Shown: piece by piece, positions 1-7,934 of the stretch | Numbering within the stretch: the stretch's first letter is position 1 | How the letters are laid out: the number at the start of each line of letters is the position of its first letter | DNA from: Nonomuraea montanisoli | GTDB lineage: Bacteria; Actinomycetota; Actinomycetes; Streptosporangiales; Streptosporangiaceae | Direction of reading: 5' to 3' | Assembly: GCF_013363975.1 (NCBI RefSeq) | Contig: NZ_JABWGN010000016.1 | Span: 62,001 to 126,000, forward strand | Length of the DNA stretch: 64,000 nt | The notes under the pieces: model-generated | Seen by the model: only the letters and a program-made list of their open reading frames with translations | Told to the model about the DNA's origin: nothing | Database searches by the model: none | Made by a program: the position numbers and the translations under genes

Positions 1-803
1 TCCGGCGAGCGGCCTTCCTTGAGCGCCTGCGGGCTGGTGATGCCCTCGGAGTCCCACATCGTCGGCGTGGGCGCGATGAAGAGCGTGCCGCCGCCGCTGT
101 CGCGGGCCTCCAGGTTGCCCGCCTTGTCGGCCTTGACCGACAGGCCCTCGGTGGCGAGCGGGTACGTCAGCTCGGTCAGGCTCGCCGCCGCCTGGCGCGA
201 CTTGACCACGAGGACGTGCGAGAAGCCGTCCACGTCGGCGGTGACCTGGAGGTCCACGCCCGGCCTGACCTCGGCGTAGGTGGCGGTGTCGCCGTTCAGG
301 ACCGGCTTGGGCAGCGTGCCCGTCCAGCCGAGTTCCAGGGACTTGGCGCCGCGCGACAGGCGGGCCAGCGGGCCGGCGCCGCCGCCGGAGAACGTGAGCC
401 CGGCCGCCGTGGCGACCGGCTCGATCGCCCCGTCGGGGCGCAGGCGCAGCGTGGTGTCCACGGGGACCCAGGCTCCGGCCTTGCGCACGCGCACCGGGCG
501 GGCGAACTGCTCCAGGGTCAGCGTGCCGTCGGGCCTGGCCCAGACCTGGCGGGTCTCGGAGCGCAGCGCCTCGACCTCGACCTGCCGGCCGTCGCGGCGG
601 GCGAGCGCCAGAGCGGCGTTCTCGGCCGGGTCGGCGCCGGGCCCGCCCGGTTCGCCGGAGCCGCGGGACGGTTCGCGGAGGGCGTCGTCGGCGGCGCGGA
701 CCGGTTGTTGTCGGACGCCGGCCGCCGCGGCGGGTTCGTTCAGAGGCGCCGCCGCGACCGCCCCTGCCACCATGACCACGACCAGCCCACGACCAACGCG
801 CAT
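1..803 (-). CDS. Secreted cell-surface-type protein, N-terminal part (partial)
   Basis: The minus strand is open from an ATG at 801-803 to the window edge, so only about 267 N-terminal residues are seen and the C-terminus lies outside. The first 20-25 residues are a basic start followed by a Val/Ala-rich hydrophobic stretch (MRVGRGLVVVMVAGAVAAAP), which reads as a Sec signal peptide. The mature part has features I associate with large actinomycete secreted DNRLRE/LamG or RHS-like proteins: a Gln-Val-Glu-Val strand, a passage ending WVPVDTTLRLRPDG, then PGVDL and GFSHVLVVK, and a segment near TMWDS. The role is unknown; family assignment is from remembered motifs. Its promoter region (804-989) has a 6-bp inverted repeat, ttctga at 921-926 and tcagaa at 936-941. 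Confidence 0.7.
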   Translation of the reverse strand, partial: MRVGRGLVVVMVAGAVAAAPLNEPAAAAGVRQQPVRAADDALREPSRGSGEPGGPGADPAENAALALARRDGRQVEVEALRSETRQVWARPDGTLTLEQFARPVRVRKAGAWVPVDTTLRLRPDGAIEPVATAAGLTFSGGGAGPLARLSRGAKSLELGWTGTLPKPVLNGDTATYAEVRPGVDLQVTADVDGFSHVLVVKSRQAAASLTELTYPLATEGLSVKADKAGNLEARDSGGGTLFIAPTPTMWDSEGITSPQALKEGRSP

Positions 804-989
804 CCGCCCTCGCAAGTGCGTGCCGAGGCAGGACGCCCCGCGGGTCAGGCCCGCGCGACGCCTCCACGATCTTCAGTTGCCGATCGGATTCTCATTCAGG
901 ACACGCGTCCCGTCTAGATCTTCTGACAGATTTCATCAGAACGATGTTCGAAGTGAAGAAAATTGCCAGGGCGTCGGCGCGGGGTGCGG

Positions 990-1694
990 TCAGAGCTGCG
1001 TCGGCAGCGGGTACGCGGCCGGGTTGACCCGCTTGACGATCTCGTCCAGCACCATGCGGACGTACGGCTCGCCCACCCACAGGTGCTTGGCCCCGTCCAC
1101 CCCGATGACCTCGGCCTGCGGCACCCGCGCGAACCGCTCCCGCGCCTCCTCCGGCCGCAGGTAGTCGTCGAACTCCGGCACCAGCACGGTCAGCGGCCGG
1201 CCGAAGCGCGCCCACGCGTCGAGGTCGTCGTCCGTGGCCCGGTGCAGCGGCGGCGACAGCAGGATCGCCCCCTCCACGAGCGGGTCGTGCGCCCACTTCA
1301 GCGCCAGCTCCGTGCCGAACGACCAGCCGACCACCCACACCCGGGGCAGGTCGTGGTACTCGGCGTACTCCAGGGCGGCGGCCACGTCGAAGCGCTCGCC
1401 CTCCCCGCCGTCGAAGGCCCCCTGCGACGTGCCGCGCTCGGACGACGTGCCGCGCGTGTTGAAGCGCAGCACCGCGAGGCCGGCCAGCGCGGGCAGCCGG
1501 TTGGCGGCCTTCTTGTAGACATGGCTGTCCATGAAGCCGCCGTGGGTGGGCAGCGGGTGCAGGGTGACCAGCGTGGCCACCGGGGGGCGGTCGGGGGGCA
1601 GGGCCAGCTCCCCCACCAGGGTCAGGCCGTCGCCGGTGTGCAGCTCGATCGGCTCCCGCCGGGCCGGCAGCTCGGTGCCCGCGCGAATCTCCAC
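990..1694 (-). CDS. Alpha/beta hydrolase (dienelactone-hydrolase-like fold)
   Basis: This 234-aa protein is a compact cytoplasmic alpha/beta hydrolase. Visible elements are an N-terminal beta-rich strand set, an oxyanion-loop-like TLHPLPTHGG around residues 44-53, the nucleophile elbow GWSFG with Ser125, an acid region near EFDDYLRP, and a late His in the GAKHLWVG motif. The order Ser-Asp-His and the short cap fit small esterases or acyl-hydrolases; the substrate cannot be told from sequence. It lies downstream of, and in the same orientation as, the small Cys/His protein at 1749-2042 with a 54-nt gap, so the two are probably co-transcribed away from nucS. An overlapping longer reading frame on the same strand is a compositional shadow. 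Confidence 0.88.
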   Translation of the reverse strand: MEIRAGTELPARREPIELHTGDGLTLVGELALPPDRPPVATLVTLHPLPTHGGFMDSHVYKKAANRLPALAGLAVLRFNTRGTSSERGTSQGAFDGGEGERFDVAAALEYAEYHDLPRVWVVGWSFGTELALKWAHDPLVEGAILLSPPLHRATDDDLDAWARFGRPLTVLVPEFDDYLRPEEARERFARVPQAEVIGVDGAKHLWVGEPYVRMVLDEIVKRVNPAAYPLPTQL

Positions 1695-1748
1695 CTTGGT
1701 CCCTTCGAGTGTTCGTGAGTACGGAGTTGAGGGCTGAGGGTGAGGGGA

Positions 1749-2042
1749 TCAGTAGCGGCTGCGGCCCGGGCCGCGGTCGAGCCGCTTGCGCCAGCACGCC
1801 GTGTGCCAGTGGCGCCGCTCCTCGTCGCCGCCGGGCCAGTTGGGCCAGGTCACCACGTGCGGCTTGCCGCCGGAGATCTCCTGGTCGCAGCCCGGGCACC
1901 GGTAGCTCTTGGCGGAGGAGGCGCCCGTGAGCGCGCGCACCTTCCACTCGCCGTCGGGCCACTCCTCGACGCGGTCCATGCCCCGGGGGAAGCCGGCAGG
2001 GCGGGGCGGGGTCTCCCTGCGGCGGGCGCGGCGCGGGCTCAT
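1749..2042 (-). CDS. Small putative zinc-binding protein beside nucS
   Basis: A 97-aa basic protein. The N-terminal 20 residues are Arg/Pro-rich; the core carries EEWPDGEW, then YRCPGCDQEI and HWHTACWRKR. The CxxC pair plus downstream His and Cys make a plausible one-zinc ribbon. I recall a small protein of this type next to nucS in many actinomycetes, where it is often auto-annotated as an ATP/GTP-binding protein without support. It is divergent from nucS with 92 nt between them, so they probably share a promoter region. An alternative ATG at 1979 would remove the first 21 residues; I kept the longer form because the Pro-Arg segment seems continuous, but no strong ribosome-binding site decides between them. 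Confidence 0.75.
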   Translation of the reverse strand: MSPRRARRRETPPRPAGFPRGMDRVEEWPDGEWKVRALTGASSAKSYRCPGCDQEISGGKPHVVTWPNWPGGDEERRHWHTACWRKRLDRGPGRSRY

Positions 2043-2120
2043 CTCGTCCCGGCCGCCGCCCCGGGGAGGATCTCGGCTCCCACACTGTCGAACGCCATGC
2101 GTCCAGTTTTCCAGAGCCGA

Positions 2121-2134
2121 TAAGGTGGACCGTC
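2121..2134 (+). promoter_or_regulatory. Putative -10 element for nucS (short or leaderless transcript)
   Basis: TAAGGT at 2121-2126 fits the actinomycete -10 consensus TANNNT and ends 8 nt before the nucS ATG, placing transcription initiation at or beside the start codon. No good -35 was seen. This is inference from spacing only. Confidence 0.4.
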
Positions 2135-2797
2135 ATGCGGTTGGTCATCGCGCGATGCAGCGTGGATTACATCGGACGGCTCACGGCGCACCTGCCGATG
2201 GCCCCCAGGCTTGTCCTCATCAAGGCGGACGGCAGCGTCTCCATCCATGCCGACGACCGCGCCTTCAAACCCCTCAACTGGATGAACCCGCCGTGCAAGC
2301 TCAAGGAGGACGGCGGCACCTGGACGGTCACCCACGGCAAGACCGGCGAGAAGCTGGTGCTGACCATGGAGGAGATCCTCCACGACTCCAGCCACGAGCT
2401 GGGCGTCGACCCCGGCCTGATCAAGGACGGCGTCGAGGCGCACCTGCAGGAGCTGCTGGCCGAGCACATCACGACGCTGGGCGACGGCTACTCCCTCATC
2501 CGCCGCGAGTACATGACGGCGATCGGCCCGGTCGACATCCTGTGCCGTGACGCGGGCGGCGCGACCGTCGCGGTCGAGATCAAGCGGCGCGGCGAGATCG
2601 ACGGCGTCGAGCAGCTCACCCGCTACCTGGAGCTGCTCAACCGCGACCCGCTGCTGGCCCCGGTGCGCGGCGTGTTCGCGGCCCAGGAGATCAAGCCGCA
2701 GGCGCGGGTGCTGGCCGCCGACCGGGGCATCGACTGCGTCACCCTCGACTACGACGGCCTGCGCGGCATCGAGCCGGAGAACCCCACCCTCTTCTGA
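2135..2797 (+). CDS. nucS: Mismatch-specific endonuclease NucS (EndoMS)
   Basis: A 220-aa protein of normal family length. NucS is the actinobacterial/archaeal enzyme that cleaves both strands at mismatches, giving non-canonical mismatch repair in organisms without MutS/MutL. The N-terminal beta-sandwich DNA-binding/dimerisation domain includes LPMAPRLVLIKADGSVSIH near residues 20-38. The C-terminal PD-(D/E)XK nuclease core is visible as GPVDILCRD (Asp134) and VAVEIKRRG (Glu148, Lys150). The C-terminus ends in an acidic-hydrophobic tail (PENPTLF), which resembles the beta-clamp-interacting tail reported for this family. The ATG at 2135 has a -10-like TAAGGT just upstream, suggesting a nearly leaderless mRNA. 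It is divergent from the small Cys/His protein on its left. Confidence 0.95.
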   Translation: MRLVIARCSVDYIGRLTAHLPMAPRLVLIKADGSVSIHADDRAFKPLNWMNPPCKLKEDGGTWTVTHGKTGEKLVLTMEEILHDSSHELGVDPGLIKDGVEAHLQELLAEHITTLGDGYSLIRREYMTAIGPVDILCRDAGGATVAVEIKRRGEIDGVEQLTRYLELLNRDPLLAPVRGVFAAQEIKPQARVLAADRGIDCVTLDYDGLRGIEPENPTLF

Positions 2798-2807
2798 GGC
2801 CCATCGT

Positions 2808-2835
2808 GGTAAGCGACGACTTACCGGTCTATCGT
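2808..2835 (+). promoter_or_regulatory. Inverted repeat and -10 element before the aldehyde dehydrogenase gene
   Basis: ggtaag (2808-2813), six spacer bases and cttacc (2820-2825) form a perfect inverted repeat. TATCGT at 2830-2835 is a good -10 box ending 6 nt before the ATG at 2842. The repeat would sit in the -35/-10 spacer region, a typical repressor position. The TetR gene at 4378 downstream is the obvious candidate ligand-responsive regulator, but this is inference. Confidence 0.45.
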
Positions 2836-2841
2836 GGCGCC

Positions 2842-4314
2842 ATGGCGACGCTGACGTTCGACTCCCTGAACCCGGCCACCGGCGAGGTCGTCGGCACCCA
2901 CCCGAAGCAGGACGCCACGGCGGTCCGCGAGACCGTGGGCCGGGCGGAGGAGGCCGCGGCCTGGTGGGCCGCGCTCGGTCCGGCCGGGCGCCGGCGGCGG
3001 CTGCTCGACTACAAGGCCGTGCTGGCCGGCCGGCTGCGCGAGCTGGCCGCGCTCGTCCACGAGGAGACGGGCAAGCCGGTCGGCGACGCCGCCCTGGAAC
3101 TGGTGCTGACGATCACGCATCTCGACTGGGCCGCGCGCAACGCCGACAAGGTGCTGCGCCGCCGCCGGGTCCGCACCGGCATGATCGGCGTCAACCTGGA
3201 GGCCACCCTCGAATACCTGCCGCTCGGCGTCGTGGGCGTGATCGGCCCGTGGAACTACCCGGTGTTCACGCCGATGGGCTCGATCGCGTACGCGCTGGCC
3301 GCCGGCAACGCCGTCGTCTTCAAGCCGTCCGAGCTGACGCCGGGCGTCGGCGTGCGGCTGGCCGAGCTGTTCGCGGAGTCGGTGCCGGAGCGGCCGGTGT
3401 TCCAGGCCGTGACCGGGCTGGCCGAGACGGGCGCGGCCCTCGCCGCCGACCCGCGGGTCAAGAAGATCGCTTTCACCGGCTCGACGGCCACGGCCAAGCG
3501 GGTGATGGCGGCCTGCGCGGAGAACCTCACGCCGATCGTGGCCGAGTGCGGCGGCAAGGACGCGTTCATCGTGGACGCCGACGCGGACGTGCGGGCCGCC
3601 GCCGACGCCTGCCTGTGGGGCGCGCTGTCCAACGCCGGGCAGACCTGCGTGGGCGTGGAGCGGGTGTACGTGGTGGACGCGGTCTACGAGCCGTTCATGC
3701 GGGAGCTGTCCGAGCGGGTCGCCTCGGTGAAGGCCGGGCAGGACTACGGGCCGATCACCATGCCGGGGCAGCTCGACATCATCAAGCGGCACATCGACGA
3801 CGCCGTCAAGTCCGGCCGGACCGTCGCCGGCGGCCCCGGGTCGGTCCGGGCGCCGTACGTGGATCCGGTGATCGTCGAGGACGTGCCCGAGGACTCCCCC
3901 GCGGTGCGCGAGGAGACGTTCGGGCCGACCATCACCGTACGGCGCACCCGCGACGCCCAGGAGGCGCTGGAGCTGGCCAACGCCTCCACCTACGGCCTGG
4001 CCGGCACGGTGTTCTCGCGCAACACGCGCCGGGCCATGGAGCTGGCCCGCCTCATGCGCAGCGGCATGACCGCGATCAACTCGGTGATCTCGTTCGCCGG
4101 GGTGCCCTCGCTGCCGTTCGGCGGGGTCGGCGACTCCGGGTTCGGCCGCATCCACGGCGCGGACGGGCTGCGCGAGTTCGCCCGGCCGAAGGCCATCGCG
4201 CGGCAGCGATTCGCGCTGCCGGGGATGAACCTCACCTCGTTCACCCGCAGGCCGGAGGAGCTTGAGCGGCTGATCAGGATTGTCACGTTCTTGCACGGGC
4301 GACGTAAGAGGTAA
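2842..4314 (+). CDS. NAD(P)-dependent aldehyde dehydrogenase (succinate-semialdehyde-type)
   Basis: A 490-aa member of the aldehyde dehydrogenase superfamily, oxidising an aldehyde to the acid with NAD(P)+. The N-terminus (FDSLNPATGEVVGTH) is typical of semialdehyde dehydrogenases. Conserved elements are PWNYP near residue 138 (oxyanion Asn), KPSE (cofactor binding), FTGST around 211-215, the general base Glu235 in VAECGGKD, and catalytic Cys269 in NAGQTCVG. The C-terminal PFGGVGDSGFG block is present. I chose ATG 2842 over the in-frame GTG at 2806 because an inverted repeat and a -10 box lie between them, which suggests a leaderless transcript from 2842. A TetR gene follows 63 nt downstream in the same direction. 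The exact substrate cannot be told. Confidence 0.92.
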   Translation: MATLTFDSLNPATGEVVGTHPKQDATAVRETVGRAEEAAAWWAALGPAGRRRRLLDYKAVLAGRLRELAALVHEETGKPVGDAALELVLTITHLDWAARNADKVLRRRRVRTGMIGVNLEATLEYLPLGVVGVIGPWNYPVFTPMGSIAYALAAGNAVVFKPSELTPGVGVRLAELFAESVPERPVFQAVTGLAETGAALAADPRVKKIAFTGSTATAKRVMAACAENLTPIVAECGGKDAFIVDADADVRAAADACLWGALSNAGQTCVGVERVYVVDAVYEPFMRELSERVASVKAGQDYGPITMPGQLDIIKRHIDDAVKSGRTVAGGPGSVRAPYVDPVIVEDVPEDSPAVREETFGPTITVRRTRDAQEALELANASTYGLAGTVFSRNTRRAMELARLMRSGMTAINSVISFAGVPSLPFGGVGDSGFGRIHGADGLREFARPKAIARQRFALPGMNLTSFTRRPEELERLIRIVTFLHGRRKR

Positions 4315-4377
4315 TCTTTGCGCCCTTTCCCAAAGCGGATCATCCGTCCATAATTGTGTGCTCTGGGGGCCACGATC

Positions 4378-5001
4378 ATGTTGGACGGGTGGAATGTGAA
4401 CCGGTCTTACCGGGGAATGTCAGCAGAGCAAAGGCTGGCGGACAGGCGCGAGCGGCTGATGACGGCCGCCTACACGCTATACGCCAAGCCGGGTTTCGCG
4501 GCGACGACCATCGAAAGGCTGTGCTCGGAGGCGCGGATCTCCAACCGCGCGTTCTACGAATGTTTCGGGGGACGCGAGGAGCTGCTTCAGGCGTTACACG
4601 ACAGGTGCGTCGAGGAAAGCCTCGCGCACGTCGCCAAGGCCCTGCAGGAGGCCCCGCACAGCCTGGAGGGCAAGGTCGAGGCGGGGATCCGCTCGTATAT
4701 CGAATTCGCCACGGCCGACTGGCGGCGGGCCCGCATCATGCACCTGGAGGTGCGCAGGTCAGGAGATGTGCTGACGGCCTCACGGCAGCGCGCGGTGGAC
4801 GCGTTCGCCCGGCTGATCGAGGAGGCGTCGGCCGAATTCCCGGTGTCCGGACCGGTGAATCGGCGGCTCGTGGCGCTCGGCGCAATTGGAGCGCTACAAG
4901 AGTTGCTCATCGAATGGATCCTCGGCAGCCCGTCGCCTGACGTGGACGAACTCGTCGATGTGGCCGCGCACATCTTCCGCAGAGCCCTCACCGGCTGGTG
5001 A
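4378..5001 (+). CDS. TetR/AcrR family transcriptional regulator
   Basis: A 207-aa one-component repressor-type regulator. The N-terminal helix-turn-helix reads AAYTLYAKPGFAATTIERL followed by a recognition segment ISNRAFYECFGGREELL, the usual TetR_N pattern; the rest is a helical ligand-binding domain ending with an inter-subunit helix (VDVAAHIFRRAL). ATG 4378 has GGGGG about 8 nt upstream. An in-frame GTG at 4354 would overlap an AT-rich -10-like element (cataat near 4349), so the shorter start is preferred. It may control the upstream aldehyde dehydrogenase, whose promoter holds a 6-bp inverted repeat. Confidence 0.88.
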   Translation: MLDGWNVNRSYRGMSAEQRLADRRERLMTAAYTLYAKPGFAATTIERLCSEARISNRAFYECFGGREELLQALHDRCVEESLAHVAKALQEAPHSLEGKVEAGIRSYIEFATADWRRARIMHLEVRRSGDVLTASRQRAVDAFARLIEEASAEFPVSGPVNRRLVALGAIGALQELLIEWILGSPSPDVDELVDVAAHIFRRALTGW

Positions 5002-5122
5002 AGCGCGCCGATCACGCATCGTGTTTACCCCGCGGCGCGACACCCGGATAAAACACCCCCACTAATCGCCTTTTTGGTTGTTGTTTTTCGGCGGAAGCAC
5101 CCACGGTTTCCGGACGCGAAGA

Positions 5123-5152
5123 GAGCGGGCGACGGCTGATCGTCGCCCGCTC
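5123..5152. terminator. Hairpin between the TetR and STAS genes
   Basis: gagcgggcgacg (5123-5134) and cgtcgcccgctc (5141-5152) form a perfect 12-bp stem with a 6-nt loop between the convergent ends of the TetR gene and the STAS gene. It could terminate both. There is no flanking T-run, as is usual in high-GC actinomycetes. A T-rich stretch (5070-5091) lies on the TetR side of it. Confidence 0.65.
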
Positions 5153-5198
5153 CGATATGTCGCGGCACGCGGCGGGTCCCCCGCCCGCCGCTGCCCCG

Positions 5199-5516
5199 TC
5201 AGGCCACCGCGGCCTCCTGCGCCTCGACGTGCAGGACCCGATTCAGCCGGGTCACCGCGAGAACGCGCATGATCCGCGGCGGCACCCCCCGGAGGACGAG
5301 GCGGCGCTGCCCACCGGACGCGCGCCGATGCGTGCCCACGAGAACACCCAGACCGGTGGCGTCGATCATCTCCAGCTCGGACAGGTCGAGGATCAGATCT
5401 CCTTCGCCGGAGTCCACCGCGTCGTGCAGCCTGGAACGGATCCCGGCCGACGTACCGGCGTCGAGCCGGGCGCCGATCTGCACCACCTGGGCTTTCGGAT
5501 TGCCCCGGACTCGCAT
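5199..5516 (-). CDS. STAS-domain anti-sigma factor antagonist-like protein
   Basis: A 105-aa single-domain STAS protein. Anti-anti-sigma proteins of this type bind a Ser/Thr anti-sigma kinase and are switched off by phosphorylation of a Ser in a D-S-S/T-G-L-G loop. Here the loop reads IDATGLGVLVG, so the canonical phospho-Ser position is Ala and the next residue is Thr. Strong fold marks are the N-terminal strand VVQIGARLDAGT and the DLILDLSELEMID strand. The start has a clear gaggagg ribosome-binding site. The neighbouring histidine kinase is of the two-component type and not an anti-sigma kinase, so the partner is not apparent. It may be a constitutive antagonist or be regulated through the Thr. 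Confidence 0.85.
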   Translation of the reverse strand: MRVRGNPKAQVVQIGARLDAGTSAGIRSRLHDAVDSGEGDLILDLSELEMIDATGLGVLVGTHRRASGGQRRLVLRGVPPRIMRVLAVTRLNRVLHVEAQEAAVA

Positions 5517-5614
5517 GCCACCTCCTCATTCACACCACGCGACCGCACGCGGTGCCTTCGTACCCTGTGGCAGGGCGTACGGGAGGGCCGAAAACTCCCT
5601 CCGATCTCTTTCCC

Positions 5615-6814
5615 CTACCCAGGAATCGGCAGTGACACGACCGCTTTGACGATGAAGTGCCCGTCTGTCCCATGACGGACCGTGACATCGCCGCCCACGG
5701 CGGCCAATCGCTCCCGCATCCCCTCCAGGCCGGTCCCCCGGTCGCCGTCCCGCTCACCGGCCGGGTCGCGGGCCGCCGCGCCGTCGTTGCGCACCTCCAG
5801 CTCGGCCCGCTCGGCGGTGAAGCTCAGGGTGATCGCGCAGAACGTGGCCGCGCTGTGCTTGAGCACGTTCGTGACGGCCTCGCGCACGGCGTAGGCGAAC
5901 ACCGGCGCCACCTCCTCCGGCATCTCCCGGTACGGCAGGCGCAGCTCGCACCGGACGCCGGCCGCCTCCAGCACGCCGCGCACGCTGGACAGCTCGGCCC
6001 CGAGGTCGAGTTGCCGGTAGCCGCGCACCGCCTCCCGCAGCTCCCGCAGGGCCGTGCGGGTCAGCCCGTGCACCGACGTCATCTCCTCGCGGGCCGCCCC
6101 CGGGTCGCCGTCCGACAGCCGCACGGCCAGCGCGGTCTTCACGGCGATGGCCGACAGCCGGTGCCCGACGAGGTCGTGCAGGTCGCGGGCGAAACGCAGC
6201 CGCTCCTCCGCGACGGCCAGCCGGGCATGCGCCTCCCTGCCCTCGTGGGCACGCACGGCGAGCTGGTAGATCCACATCCAGAGCCGGTTGGACACGACCG
6301 AGGCCAGGCACATCAGCGCGTACATGAAGGTGTTCGCGACGGCCACGGTGCCGAGCCACCCGGGTCCCCGCGCGTCCGGCATGTCCAGCAGGTGCCACCA
6401 CCCGCTCGCCGCGGCGGCGACGCTCAACGCGACCCCCAGGAGCGTCGTGCCCGCCGACAGCGCGAACGCCCGCCGGCGCGGGACGCCGACGGCGACGACG
6501 GCCAGCCAGGCCACCAGCGCCAGCCCCGCCCCGAACGGCTGCGCCCCGCCCGTCGCGGCCGCCATCACCGCCAGGACCCCGGTCGCCGCGATGAACCGCA
6601 CCGGGTACCTCGACTCGATCACGGCGTTCACCAGGCGCGGGTAGAGCGCCGTGAACACGGCGGCGACGGCCACGGACGCGACCGGCAGCGGCCACGGCAG
6701 AGCGCCCCGGCCGGTCTCGGCCAGGGCGCTCAGCGCGATCCCTCCCCACAGCAGCCCGAGGAAGGAGGTCAGCATCCACCAGCACAGGCGGCGTGCCCGC
6801 GCTATCTCCCCCAC
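5615..6814 (-). CDS. Membrane sensor histidine kinase (HisKA_3 / NarL-partner type)
   Basis: About 399 aa if the GTG at 6814 is used, 10 nt after the upstream permease stop. The N-terminal half has four to six hydrophobic segments (about residues 12-30, 43-60, 70-90, 95-110, 120-140 and 155-175) with little extracellular loop. A coiled linker leads to the dimerisation box RFARDLHDLVGHRLSAIAVK with phospho-acceptor His213. The C-terminal ATPase domain shows an N-box (REAVTNVLKHS) and G-box (DRGTGLEGMRERL). Kinases of this class normally pair with a LuxR-type response regulator, but none is encoded beside it. It forms an apparent operon with the ABC-2 transporter upstream, suggesting sensing linked to export or membrane stress. 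Confidence 0.87.
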   Translation of the reverse strand: MGEIARARRLCWWMLTSFLGLLWGGIALSALAETGRGALPWPLPVASVAVAAVFTALYPRLVNAVIESRYPVRFIAATGVLAVMAAATGGAQPFGAGLALVAWLAVVAVGVPRRRAFALSAGTTLLGVALSVAAAASGWWHLLDMPDARGPGWLGTVAVANTFMYALMCLASVVSNRLWMWIYQLAVRAHEGREAHARLAVAEERLRFARDLHDLVGHRLSAIAVKTALAVRLSDGDPGAAREEMTSVHGLTRTALRELREAVRGYRQLDLGAELSSVRGVLEAAGVRCELRLPYREMPEEVAPVFAYAVREAVTNVLKHSAATFCAITLSFTAERAELEVRNDGAAARDPAGERDGDRGTGLEGMRERLAAVGGDVTVRHGTDGHFIVKAVVSLPIPG

Positions 6815-6824
6815 GTACGTCCCG

Positions 6825-7934
6825 TCACTTCGCGCGCAGCACGTCGCCGAGCCGCACCCGCGCACCGGTGCGCAGGACGGCCCGCTCGTACACCTTCGCA
6901 CCGAGCGAGAGCACGGCCACCACCGCCGCCGCCATGAGCGCGAACGCCAGCCCGACCTCCCACACCGGCACCTGCGCGGCGGCCATGCGCACCGGCATGA
7001 CCATCGAGGAGAACGGCGGGATCATCGACATCACGGTGGCCAGGGTGCCGGTCGGCTCGGCGGTCGCATAGAAGGCGACGAAGTAGGTGATCATGATGAG
7101 CATGGTCAGCGGCGACATCACGTTGCCGACCTCCTCCTGGCGGGAGACCAGCGAGGCGAGCGCCGCCGCCAGCGTCGCGAAGAACGCGTAGCCGAGGACG
7201 AACCAGACGACCACCCCGGCCACGATGCCCGGCATCCCCGGCGGGAAGTCGGTCGCCAATCCGGAGCCGACGGAGGCCACGACGCCCACCGCGAGGATCG
7301 CCACCAGGTTGACCAGCCCGAGCGCGCCCAGGCCGACGATCTTGCCGCCGAGGAGCTGCCAGGGACGGATCGAGGTGAGCAGGATCTCCACGATCCGGCT
7401 GCCCTTCTCCTCCACCACGCCCATCGCGACCATCGTCGCCTGGCCGATGAGCAACATGAACAGCACGAGCACCAGCACCACGGCGATGCCCGTGCGGGCG
7501 GCCTGGTAGCGGGTGTCGGCGCCGACCGACTCCATCCGCAGCGGCTCGATCCGCACCCCGGAGGCGCCGAGCTTCACCTCGCGGTTGGTGCTCTGCAGGA
7601 GCACGCCGAGCTCCTGCTCGATCTCGCCGTCGGTGAGCACCCTGGCGTCGCCGACGAGCACCGCGTCCAGGTCGCCGTCGAGCAGCGCCTTCCTGGCCGT
7701 CCCCTCGTCGGGGAACGCCTTCCAGGCGAACTCGATGTCGGGCGCCGCCGCCTCCAGCGGCAGCCGCTGCGCGTTCACGGTGCCCACCGTGTACTTGTCG
7801 GGGCGGTCCAGGAACTTCGGCGCGAACGCCGCGGCGGCCACCAGCAGGATGGTCACCAGCAGGCTGACGATGAACGCCTTGGTCCTGATCCGGGTGCTGA
7901 TCTCCCGGCGCGCCACCAGTGCCAGCGCGTTCAT
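6825..7934 (-). CDS. ABC-2 type transporter permease (NatB-like)
   Basis: A 369-aa membrane protein. After a basic N-terminus (ALVARREISTRIRTKAF) comes TM1, then an extracytoplasmic domain of about 130 residues (35-165), then five to six TM helices. The cytoplasmic motif VEEKGSRIVEILLTS after TM2 is the hallmark of the NatB/YhaP-type permease family. It overlaps the ATP-binding gene by 4 nt, so the two form one exporter. Substrates of such pumps range from sodium to peptides or drugs; none can be assigned here. The histidine kinase follows after 10 nt. Confidence 0.9.
   Translation of the reverse strand: MNALALVARREISTRIRTKAFIVSLLVTILLVAAAAFAPKFLDRPDKYTVGTVNAQRLPLEAAAPDIEFAWKAFPDEGTARKALLDGDLDAVLVGDARVLTDGEIEQELGVLLQSTNREVKLGASGVRIEPLRMESVGADTRYQAARTGIAVVLVLVLFMLLIGQATMVAMGVVEEKGSRIVEILLTSIRPWQLLGGKIVGLGALGLVNLVAILAVGVVASVGSGLATDFPPGMPGIVAGVVVWFVLGYAFFATLAAALASLVSRQEEVGNVMSPLTMLIMITYFVAFYATAEPTGTLATVMSMIPPFSSMVMPVRMAAAQVPVWEVGLAFALMAAAVVAVLSLGAKVYERAVLRTGARVRLGDVLRAK

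Noticed and set aside
892..2148. 418-codon minus-strand frame covering the hydrolase and the Cys/His protein
   Set aside because: It is Arg/Pro/Ala-rich with no family features and overlaps two genes in another frame that do have recognised motifs.
2547..4265. 572-codon frame inside the aldehyde dehydrogenase gene
   Set aside because: Composition is typical of an out-of-frame shadow (Arg/Gly/Ala runs), while the overlapping frame encodes a complete aldehyde dehydrogenase.
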